Shown here piece after piece: positions 10,342 to 20,340 of a stretch of DNA of 64,000 nucleotides (position 1 is the stretch's first letter; each line of letters opens with the position of its first letter). A program made the position numbers and the translations under genes. A model generated the notes under the pieces. It was not told the origin of the DNA, did not search any database, and saw only the letters and a program-made list of their open reading frames with translations. The stretch is taken from the NCBI RefSeq assembly GCF_000204055.1, contig NW_006768765.1, positions 290,717 through 354,716 on the forward strand, in the 5' to 3' direction. This DNA is from Melampsora larici-populina 98AG31. Lineage: Eukaryota; Basidiomycota; Pucciniomycetes; Pucciniales; Melampsoraceae.

Positions 10342-13300
10342 TCAATCGTCTAAGTCATGTGCTTGAGCGCTTTTCAAAGTTTTTAACTGGGCTTCAAATG
10401 CTCTGATAAAGTTCGGGGTATCAATAGAAATAATAAAGCGGCGTAGAATAGCAGGTACAGAGTAAGAACCTTCGCCCAAGTCAGAAAAGTTAGAGCTTCG
10501 TGAGGGTAAGAATACATATACTATGTGAGATGCTTCTATGCGAGCAAAAGTCCACACATCGGGAGTCAATATGTCAGCTACTGTGGCCACAGGTTGATGT
10601 GGGTTGTGCAAGAGGATCTGAACTGAAACATATGAAAGTTCATTTCGAGTCTTGGAACTTTTGACCCAAGCGTGCTTCTTATTCTTATAGATGTATACCG
10701 CTAGAGTTTTTCCGAGGTATAGTTTCTACATACCAGCCACGCTTAATGTCAGTAAAGTCATTCAAACGAGTTCAATTGGGCAAATTAGGTGGTGCTTACG
10801 CCGTTCTTGATCAACACTACAAACTTTCCCATTTCAATTGGATTGTGGGCAGTGATTCCACCGCCTGTGAGATCGGCATGAGAGGAGGAGTCGAGATGAG
10901 TTGAGGTGTTTTGAAAACGCTGCAGAAGATTCAGCTTCACATTGATGCTCCATCGATGGATTCGTGAAAGACCGGTAGGCGTAGCTTCAGCGTTCTTCAT
11001 TACAACAGCAACAAGCTTGCTACACTCGCTGGGCTTCAAAAGCTCTCCTGGTGACTTGCGTAAGTCGTCTACATTGATCTTTGCCCGCTCGTTTCCCCGA
11101 TGCCTTTGGACCTGACTGTCGTGGGCAACTCGTAGCTGCAGTAATTTGGACTTTTCCAGATTGATGCCCTCTTGATTGTTCAAGATCAATGTGTCGAGTT
11201 TGTGATCAATTCCAGCTAAGTCGCTCAAGGTACCTTCGCTACGGGCTTCAGATGAGCCGCCCTCATTCGGATTTAGGATTGTTGACAAAGACATGGCTAC
11301 ATTTTTGAATATTACTTCATCAATATCTTCCGGTATGGCAGACAGTAGCACATCAGTCTGCTGTTGTTCATCTATAGCCTCTGCTGCTGTGGTCACAGCT
11401 TCTTCAAGAGGGTCTTCTGGACCATTTTTATACACAACATCGTACTTTTCAGCCATGCAAGTTGAGACATCTAGAAGATGGTGTACGTCAGAAAGTGAAT
11501 AAAGAAGTTCTTCGCACGTGATAGACCTAGACTTACCTTCTGAAACTTGGTTTTCAGAGATCACAATAGGAGTATCAACAATCGAAGCATCGTGCATTCC
11601 AACAAAAGCAGCCAAACTTATGGCTCGCTTCTTGGCAACATTCAAGTCGTATTCAATCTCTTCATCAGTTGGAAAGTAACGGAGCCGATCAATGTGCTCT
11701 GAATTGGGTTCGTCTGAGAAAGCAAATTCGTATCCTGTAATTGAAATGTGATTAGTAATGGTTTTTAATTGGAATTTAAAGAGAGTCTTACCAGCATGTA
11801 AGTGTTCTGATTTCGATATCTTCACTATTCCACTCATGACACTTTTGACCACTGCGTGGATCTTTGGCACCATCTGTCTAGCATCGAGAACAGTAAAGTT
11901 TGGCGATAACACACGCATCCATCCAAATACATGTTCAATTGGCTCGGTTCCGTGTTTCCAGGGCATTAGAGGCACATCAGGGTAGTATTTTCGATGCGAA
12001 ATGATGAGGCCAAGTAAGCGACTGGCCATGGTTGAAAATATTTTCAAGCTTTGGGGAGAGATGCAATTTGCTGATAGACTCATCAGTGAGTCTGGTTCGT
12101 CTTGTCGTCTGATGAGGTAGTTTCTCCAAATACGAAGAAAGAACTCGGCGGTCCAGCTTGAACGAACACGTTGCCGATGTCCTATGCTTTGATTGAGCCA
12201 GGCGTCTACCATCTCTCCGAAGACAAAGAGATACACTGCAAGTCCGGTACACTCTTCACGGTTAAGAGCAGCTTTGAGTGTTTTGGCAGAGAACATGCGA
12301 TATGCACGACCATCGTCCTGTCGGTCACTATCAAATACATCACGCTTGTAAAGCGGACTAGCTGACTCTTCAAGTAAAACAGCCAACTGTTGAATGTCAA
12401 CATGGAATCGACCCAAAGATATCACGCGAGCACCTGAAAGTGGTTGATTGGCTGCCGTCTTCCGAGCGTGTTTCGGATCTTGTATCATTACAATCGGCCT
12501 GGCTTCTTGGCCAAAAAGAGGGACTTTGATATACACCTCTAGTGCTTCATTTGTATACGTAAGATAGCGTGTTCTAGAATCAATGAGTTGCTCTTGAGCT
12601 GCCAACTCTGTAGCTGCCCCGTCCGAGCCGAGTGAGAGAAGGTGAATGCCAGCTTCTTGACATTTTTCAATGAAATCGAGATTCTGAGCAGCCAGGTCTT
12701 TGGCTTTATCCTGGCTGCGACTGGCTATTATCGCAACTACATATGTTGACATATTTGGTAAGGGTATCTGAATTGTATAAGCTCGGATCTGATCACAATT
12801 GAAAGTGTGTAAGTTTACTCGAAAAGAAATAGTAAAGGAAACATAAGGAAGGTGTTGTACAAACTTTGGAACAAAGTTGATTATTGGTGACTGCTGACTT
12901 CACCAAGCGCTCGATTTCATCACCATTTTCGAAGGGGATATCACCGCCTTGTGCTCCTACCAAGTAGCCATTGTAATGCCGCATTGCCTTTACACAAACT
13001 GTCTCGTCAGTTGCAGCAGCAACTGGGCCGGAATACTCAAGCTCAGCTAAGATAGTAGCAAGTCTCTTGAAGTTGTTTGCGTGTAGGCCATCTTCAAGAT
13101 GCATACCCTGGACTTTTCGGATTTGTCGCATGCTACGTGCCCCACGGCCTGCAAAGTTGTCGTTGAAAAGCCTAAGAGCTCGAGGACTGATGGCTGCCAA
13201 GGTGGTGAGGAAGTTGTCGAAGTAAAAATCAAATCGACGACCACGCATTGACTTTCCGTTTGATTCACGTTCAGCTCGCACACCAACTGCCATCATTAGA

Positions 13301-14432
13301 CCACGGATGACCTCTTTATCCTTGAACAACCCAGCTTTTCCATACACACCAATTGCTTTCCAGAATTCTTCATCGCCTTTTTTAGATGTTTTCTCCAATG
13401 ATGTCTGAAGGACTTGTAGCTCAGCATGTTTCATTAGAACTGCTTGGAATTGATCACCTGTCATGAATACCTTTGCAATAAACTTGATTTTATCTTCAGT
13501 CGCGTATGGTACATTGATGGCTGTGATCAGGCTTCGATCGTGTTTCAAACCCTCGCAGTCGTCACAGAGAGGATACAAAGTTTTGGCAGTGGTCATTACT
13601 GTTCGAGTACATCTAGGAGAGTGTATTGATTCCTGAGCCCCATGTCGCTTGATGATCCAGGTTGCCTGGGACTCTAGAGCGGCGTGGAATTGTTTGCGCT
13701 GCTCGTCCGATAGCGAGACTTCATGAGTAGTTTTGAAAAGCTGGAAACAAACTTTCCATCGCTTCACCCCGTGGTAAGGCGTAGGTGAGTGCTTGATACA
13801 GTTCTCAATACGAAGCTTGGCGGTGGGTCGTTTCCAGGTATCATCGTTTAGACCAGCACAGGGCTTCGTTACAGCATTCTTTTTAACTGTTGTCGTAGTC
13901 ACCCAAGATGTGAGGCTGGCATTGGCACAAATCGTGTTCGTCTTCTTCTTACATTTGTCTGGGAGGTAGAAAACACACACATCAGTTTACATTTGAATTC
14001 TCACTTGCTCGAAAAACAGGAAGACATACCGTTGGCCCAGTGGTCTACAGCAGCTTCCACACGCCCCTTTCTCAACACAATCTTGCTTCCACAATGACAA
14101 TAGAGTGTCTTTTGTGAAACAGTGTCATTTGTCTTGCAAAGAGTACAAGGAGCATTTGGCTTAGACAAGGGACAGGATTTGATGACATCCTTTTGAGGCG
14201 TCTTACCGCAGCCCTTCTTGGTTTGTTTTTTGGTTTCATCCTTTTTAGATTCATCTTCGATAATGATAATTTCTTCATTGTTTTTGGATTCATCTTCAAT
14301 AACAATAATTTTTTCATTCTTATCGGATTCATCCTTTTCACATTCATCCTTGTCTGATCCGTCTTCTATGACAATGACTTCAAGTGTATCACGAGATGTT
14401 CCTGCTGCTGAATCTAAAGTTCGTTTGACCAT
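10342..14432 (-). CDS. P/THAP9-like transposase with zinc-cluster N-terminus and SIM-like repeats
   Basis: Predicted to excise and reinsert the surrounding element. Exons on the minus strand: 14432-14030, 13958-12865, 12767-11792, 11734-11537, 11470-10800, 10725-10342; total 3726 nt, 1241 residues, open throughout. An upstream in-frame ATG at 14456 would add eight residues. The N-terminus has three hydrophobic-acidic repeats (VIVIEDGSD, IIVIEDES, IIIIEDES), then a C/H cluster (CTLC, CHC, H, KC, IC). The core shows RNase H-like landmarks: ATDET (D about 452), GSDGAATE (D about 548), MIQDPKHARK (about 596-599) and GTEPIEHVFGWMR (E about 787), which mirror the D, D, DxxH and E-containing motifs of P-element and THAP9 transposases. 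There is no canonical THAP finger. Superfamily placement is from motif order and the 8-bp target duplication. Confidence 0.8.
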
Positions 14433-14769
14433 TTTTGAGGATAGATACGAGAGCAAAAACGATAATCTGAAGAAAAACGAAGCAAGACAAGTTCAAGGGG
14501 AACCAACAGGAATATAGTCTTATACATGAATAGGAACTATTGACTACAACCTAAGTACAATTCGTAGTCTAAAATCGTACAATTTCAAATTTGAAAAGAG
14601 AACTGCTGAGAAATGACAGCTTTGACAACCATCAGTGCCAGGCCAGCTACTGTCGAATACATAAGTACTGTCGAGCCAGATCAAGGCTCGAGCTAGCTCG
14701 AGCTGGCTTGCCTGCTCGGCTCTGTACTAGTCTGTACTATCACCACTTGACACCTTGGCAAGTCGGAAC

Positions 14770-14895
14770 CCCAAAATCCGACCTTTTTGGTAAGTATCCT
14801 GCTTGGAAAATTCCCAAAATCCGACCTTTTTCGTCAGTACCCTACTGACAAAAATCAGTCGAAATCCGACCTTTTTCGTCAGTACCATCTGCAGG
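14770..14895 (+). repeat. right subterminal repeats of the P-like transposon
   Basis: Three copies of AAATCCGACCTTTTTSG lie near 14773, 14816 and 14864, each followed by a GTMAGTAYC-like tail. Together with the two left copies they form a set of five, all oriented the same way on the plus strand. Confidence 0.65.
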
Positions 14896-14919
14896 GGTAT
14901 TCCAGGGTCCTGATAAACT

Positions 14920-15521
14920 GATGAATCCAAATGTGATGTGATTTGATGTGATGGATGATAAATAAATCGCTCGGCTATACATGTATCCTTAAATCGAATG
15001 TTTTGAAGATGATCTACAGATTGATATGCATAGTTTACCTCTTCTTCTTTGTGATCAGACTAAGAGTATACATTCCAAATCCGATGAACATTTGTGATTT
15101 CTCGGTAGACCAAATGTTGAACTTGAAGTGAGGGGTGATGAAGTAGAATTGATGACTTTGTATTGTACTCGGGTAGATGAGACCTTTGAATGGGTGAGGA
15201 TGAATTTGATGATTGATTGGATTGATTAGTGATTTGAATTTGAATTTGTGATTTGTATTCTCTAGGTAGTTGGTAGATAGGAGTGAGTTTATTGATATAG
15301 GAGATGAAGTGAAAGATATGTAGCTATCACTATGGCTATGGATCTGAGTTGAAATTAAAGTTTGATGAAGTATAAATCACCTTGACTGCGATTTTGATTT
15401 TGATTCTGATTCTGATGAGAATGATGTGATTGATTTCCTGATTTGCCCTTTTTAGTAAGAATTGTTTTTGAATTTTTGTATTTCATCGCATTCAACCAGA
15501 ATTCTTATCATCAAACTACTT
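14920..15521. other. intergenic, upstream of the septin-like gene
   Basis: AT-rich, with many gat/tga-rich short repeats but no frame or RNA of note. It should hold the promoter of the gene starting at 15617. Confidence 0.4.
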
Positions 15522-15604
15522 ACTAGAACTAGAACTAGAACTAGAACTAGAACTAGAACTAGAACTAGAACTAGAACTAGAACTAGAACTAGAACTAGAA
15601 CTAG
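15522..15604. repeat. hexanucleotide array (AACTAG)n in the 5' leader
   Basis: About fourteen uninterrupted copies of the six-base unit AACTAG run to 12 bases before the ATG at 15617. Each unit contains the palindrome CTAG. The array sits in the predicted leader or core promoter of the septin-like gene. Confidence 0.9.
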
Positions 15605-15616
15605 CTATTCTTCAAG

Positions 15617-17727
15617 ATGACTGTCTTTTCATCACTCGTCAAGAAACGTTCAATCTTACAATCTTCTTCAAATCATTCAATCAACAATAACAACTCATCA
15701 AAACCGCAGGTCGGTAAACTACAAAAATCACCACCAACAACCCATCAATCTATTCCTTCTTCTCAATCCATCAACTCAATCAACCATCATCAATCCCTAA
15801 ATCATTCAAATTCAATCAATCGAAATTCAACTTCAATCAACCATCGATCTTCAAATTCAACTAACCATCGAACTTCTCTTTACTCAGATTCTCATCATCC
15901 ACTACCTCCCAGATCATCATCAATCCATCGAAAACAACTTCCTCCACCTCCCTTACCTCCCATGCCAAACCTACAATCTTATTCAATTCAATCTCAACAA
16001 CATCCATCATTAAAAAGTCCAAACAGATTGATTCCAAGAAAATCTAGACAGATTCCTACTTTCAATTTAATCTTAGTAGGTTCAATCGAAACCGGTAAAA
16101 CTTCTTTTCTTAAAACTATCTTGGCTACTTTTGGTATCAGTTTAGATTCAGTCACTACTACTACTACTCATGGAGGTATTCAACATCATTCGATTGGTAC
16201 GGTTCCGGGTTTGAATGGTGATCGAATCGCTTTGACAATCATTGATACGCCTTCACTTGATCTTCTTTCAAATGGTATGTGAAATCTTCAAAAACTGAAA
16301 ATTCTGCAAAAACTGATGATCTTTCTTTCATGATACAGATGAATTAAAAGTAGAACATCAAGTCAACGAGATCCTCCGATGTAAGTTTCTAAACATCAAT
16401 CCAAACCAACTTCACTTCCAATCTAATTTCTCTTTTTTCTTCCAGGTCTCGAATCTAAATTTGAACATACATTAAATCATGAACAACAAGTGAAAAGAGA
16501 ACCGATCAGATTCACCGATTCACATGTCCATTGTTGTCTTTATTTTCTAAACCCAACGATCATCGAATCAGCCCAAAGAGCATCCCAATCAGACACACCT
16601 AATCTTTATCAATCATCAAGAATCTCAATGTCTAAGATGGAATTAAGAGCCATGAAACGGATTGGAAAACGATCGAATGTGTTACCTGTAAGTGTATTTC
16701 CAAACAAACCAAGTGTTTTTCTCCAAAATGGATTTGAATTATAAAATTGAATTTGAATTTGATTGATAGGTAATTGGAAGATCAGACGAATTAACCATTC
16801 AACAATTAACCAATATCAGAACATGGCTACGAACCGAAATGAAACAATCAGGTTTAGACCTAAGTCTGTTTACCGGATCGAGCGAAGAAACTGATGATTC
16901 CGAAGGATCCGATGAACCCGAAGCCATCACCACCTCATCATCTATAAGTTCATCAGATAGTCAAAACCCAGAAGCCACAGCCAATCCATTAAAAACTAGA
17001 CGTAAATCACTTTCAGTAACCGCAAGTCTTTCACATCACAAACGAATCCAATGTACACTAACTTTATCAAGATCAGAAGAAGCTTTGTTTAACTTGATTC
17101 CCTTATCATTAATCAATCCTGAAAGTCTTCATGTCTTATCAAATGAAGAATTGATGGGTTTAAACAAACTTAATCCCATTGATCCTCATCTTCATTCCAT
17201 TGATCCTAACCGGTTTAGTGGTCCGAATCTTTCTAGACAGTTTAGATGGGGTACTCTTAATGTCTTGGACCCTTTGCATTGTGAACTCGTTTTACTTAGA
17301 GCTGTCTTATTTGGAACGCATTTTAGTAAACTAAAAGAATCGACTCGATTAGAAAAAGTAAGTCACTTTCTCCAATTCGTTTCCCTACACTTGATATCCA
17401 ACATGAGAAGAAATTTTTTTAATGTTTTTTCGTGTTTTTTTGGTTTGGGTTTTTTAGTATGAAAGTTTTCGAACCGAAAGATTGATTAGAAGAGAAAGGT
17501 TTACTAAACTCATGAGTCATGATCAACAAGTCGAATTGATGAAAGAAATGGAAAAGATTAATTTGTCTTCTTCTACTTCTGATCCTCATTTACTTCTTCC
17601 TCTTCATCATCATCTTCTTCATCATGACGATCATCATTTGAAAGTCGATCAAAGCTTGGGTCACTTACAGGATCATCATGATCAACTTCAGTTTGATCAT
17701 TCTCAATATGAACCGATTGTTTTGTAA
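15617..17727 (+). CDS. divergent septin-type GTPase
   Basis: Septins form GTP-binding filaments at division sites and the cortex. Exons 15617-16274, 16339-16380, 16446-16687, 16770-17357, 17458-17727 sum to 1800 nt, 599 residues. Residues 1-145 are low-complexity (Ser, Asn, His, Pro). The P-loop GSIETGKT is at 155-162 and the G3-like DTPS at 200-203. Then come HVHCCLYFLNPT, matching the septin HxCLYFIxPT strand, and VLPVIGRSDELT near 312-323, where septins have VIxKAD. The region between this and the septin-unique RWGTLNVLDPLHCELVLLR is expanded with acidic and serine-rich sequence. The C-terminus is His/Asp-rich, without an obvious long coiled coil. The altered G4 motif (GRSD for AKAD) suggests weak or changed nucleotide specificity. 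It is an outlier rather than a core CDC3/10/11/12 orthologue. Confidence 0.75.
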
Positions 17728-18780
17728 AATCAAAAAGAAGAAATCTTTTGTTTGATATTAAAAGGAGGTCAAAAGAATCATCATTTTCTTATTTTTTTTT
17801 CTTCTGAAAAATTCAATTCAATTCTCATCCAATTCTCATTCATTCAACTTTTTTTCTTCGTTTGACTATGAAATTGACTTTTCTTGTTGATCATCTCTAA
17901 TCGATTCTTTTCTTTCGTTTTTTTTTTCAAAAAAAACAAATCCTTTTTTTATTCTTGAAGAATATGACACACACCTTTTCAAAAAAAATGATGGTCTTTA
18001 CAATCAAAGCTTTAAAAATTTAAATTGAATGCTTGGAATTCGTCAAATTAACTTGATTTCCTACTTTTTGTTTCTTACTTCTTTTCTTTCTTTTTCTTTT
18101 TCTTTTTCTTTTTCTTTTTCTTTTTGTTTATGTGTGATTTTTTATAAGAAATTCTTTGATTTGTTCAGATAACGAACAAATCAACAAACTGTTGTTTTAA
18201 GTAAACCGAGTAGTCGACTCTTGTGTTTTTGCTTTTCTTTTCCTTTCAAACTCGTTTGTTTTTTTCTTTAATGTGTTTTATTTATTTGAGATATAAATAA
18301 TTTGGTTGTTGATTTCTAGTATGACAGTGAAGATACAAAATTGGTTTGTTTTTTTCCTTTTGATTGTTTCTGGATTGGTTTTCTTAATATGGGTATTTGT
18401 TGTTGTTGTGTTTTTTGTGTGTGTTTGTTGTTTTTGTATGAGGGTTTCCTTTTTTTGTGGTTGAAATCAAAATCGAATGCTAGTTTGTTTGAAAAGAAAT
18501 CTTCTAAACTCTAAGAGAGATCTTCTTTTCAAACTTGAAAGGTAAAGGGAATCATGATGCACAAAATGATGACGTCATTCGTGCTGTGACAGTGAGTTGA
18601 GGCCCGGTTTTATGCCGGCCCGGATGTCGATAGATCTCTTGAATGATCACGATCTGATAAGAAAAGAAACCAATCTGCTGGAAGAAAGATTCTAATCGAA
18701 TTTCTAGTTCTCAACTTCCTACTCCAGTATAACATACATAAGCGTCAAAGGAAGTCTAGTTATAACTTCTTCACTTGAAG
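17728..18780. other. intergenic with pyrimidine tracts
   Basis: Includes a CTTTTT-type tract near 18078-18125 and many T runs, probably the 3' UTR of the septin-like gene followed by the promoter of the reductase. No coding sequence was recognised. Confidence 0.45.
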
Positions 18781-20340
18781 ATGTCAGATGAAATGAGATA
18801 TGTTGGTTACGGACCTGATAATTTGGTTCCAGTGGGTCCAATAGGATACGGACTAATGGTACCAATCAACTCATTCTATCCCATCAATTCTCTTCTCCTC
18901 TCCTCAAAATCAAACTGATCTTGATTTTTATCTTAGAATCTAACATGGACACCAGAAGAAACACCCGACGCCCAAGCCTTCAAATCCATCCAAACATTCC
19001 TAACCAGCGGTAACCGATTCCTAAACGCCGGAGAGTTTTATGGAACAGGACCAGATCGAACATACTCCAACTTACAATTACTTTCGAGATTCTTTGATAA
19101 GTTTCCTGAATATCTTAAAGAAGGAAAATGTTTTTTAAGTGTTAAAGGTGCAGCTATTTTAAAAGAAGGAAGAATTATTGGAGTCAATGGAAGTGAGGAT
19201 CATTTAAGACGCTCTGTGAAAATTATTAATGAAAAATTAGGAGGAAAGAAAAAGATGGATTTGTTTCAAGTTAAGTCACTTTCCCCTTCTCCCAATCCAC
19301 TGAAGAAAGTTGATGGGTTTTCTTTGGTTTCTTTTTTTTTTTTTTTTTTTGGGGGGGGGGGGTTTAGATGGCAAGAGTAGATAAAAATATCGAGATTGAA
19401 AAAGTGATGGAGACTTTAAAAACTTTGAAATTTGAAGGATGCTTTTCTCATATTGGTCTTTCAGAAGTTTCGGCTTTAACTATTGAAAGAGCTCATAAAG
19501 TTCATCCGATTTCGGCTGTTGAAATCGAATATTCTCCTGTAAGAAAGAAATCATTTTGGTTTCCCAAAAAAAAAGAATAGTTTTCATTAATTTTTCATAA
19601 TAGAAAGATTTATTCATAAGTTTTGCTTGGTTGGGTTTTGGGTCTTTAGTGGTCATTAGATATCGAAAAGAATGGAGTACTAGAAACCTGTGAAAGACTT
19701 GGAATTCCGATCATCGCATATAGGTTTGCATCTTATCTTTTCATTGTACTCTTACTTTATAATAATGGTTAAATTGATCAGTTGGTGTTTTCTTTTATAT
19801 GTATAGTCCATTAGGTCGAGGAATGTTAACAGGAACATTAAGATCACCTTCAGATATTCCAAAAGGAGACATACGTCATGATCTAGACAGGTTCAAACCC
19901 GAAAACTTTGCTCAAAACCTAAAAGTAAATCATACCATCCTCCGCCAGAAAAAATCAAAAGATAATGAACTAATCCAAATTATGTGTGTCTGTTTAATAA
20001 AAGATTGTAGAAAAACTAAAACTCATCTCAGATTCCAAACCATGTACAATCACTCAACTATGTATAAGTTGGATCCTGAACCAATCAAAGTTAATTATAC
20101 CGATTCCAGGATCTAGAAGACCAGAAGGAGTTCAAGAATCGATTGAATCGATACATGTTAAGTTGAGTGGTGATGAACTTTCAATGGTTCGAAAGGTTGT
20201 GGATGAAGCTGAGATTAAAGGTGGGAGATATAATGGTGAGGTTTTTTTCTTTTTTTTGGTAAAGAGTTTGTGGGTGAGGATTGATGGGATACTTGGGTGC
20301 GGATTCGGTAGATCATATGCAAGCTGGACTTGAAGGATAA
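18781..20340 (+). CDS. aldo/keto reductase, pyridoxal-reductase-like
   Basis: A NADPH-dependent TIM-barrel reductase, probably reducing pyridoxal to pyridoxine as in fission yeast Plr1. Exons 18781-18858, 18937-19269, 19368-19538, 19650-19723, 19807-19924, 20004-20235, 20312-20340 sum to 1035 nt, 344 residues, close to the family length. The N-terminus has [27 protein letters not shown] carries the catalytic tyrosine, FLSVKGA the catalytic lysine, and [11 protein letters not shown] and EIEYSPW follow. The C-terminal [14 protein letters not shown] and IPIPGSRR bind the cofactor. The sixth exon was placed by the AKR helix [14 protein letters not shown]; without it the protein would lack this part. 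A T19-G12 tract lies directly before exon 3. The substrate is inferred from similarity to the pyridoxal reductase subgroup. Confidence 0.85.

Larger units (their letters stand above)
10038..14911. mobile_element. apparently intact P/THAP9-like DNA transposon
   Basis: The left end AGGACCCTGGAATACCCCTA is matched by the inverted right end; similarity extends about 30 bp with mismatches. The 8-bp sequence gataaact sits immediately outside both ends (10030-10037 and 14912-14919), a perfect target-site duplication; because of a shared t, a 9-bp duplication with the element one base shorter is equally readable. Inside is one multi-exon transposase gene on the minus strand with no stop or frameshift. 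Near both ends lie copies of the motif AAATCCGACCTTTTTCG. The transposase type and 8-bp duplication fit the P superfamily; hAT also duplicates 8 bp but does not fit the protein. Confidence 0.85.

Noticed and set aside
10681..10784. The transposase frame simply continuing past 10800 to its stop at 10785
   Set aside because: A GTAAGC donor at 10799 and an acceptor at 10726 give KLYLGKTLAVYIYKNKKHAW in phase, clearly more protein-like than the short read-through tail.
10038..14911. hAT assignment based on the 8-bp duplication
   Set aside because: The protein lacks hAT landmarks, while the order DE, SDGAAT, DPxH and E-x-VFGxxR fits P/THAP9-type transposases.
19925..20116. Aldo/keto reductase being truncated by the stop in the frame 19799-20116
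   Set aside because: An intron 19925-20003 restores the AKR C-terminal helix and the IPIPGSRR segment in phase.
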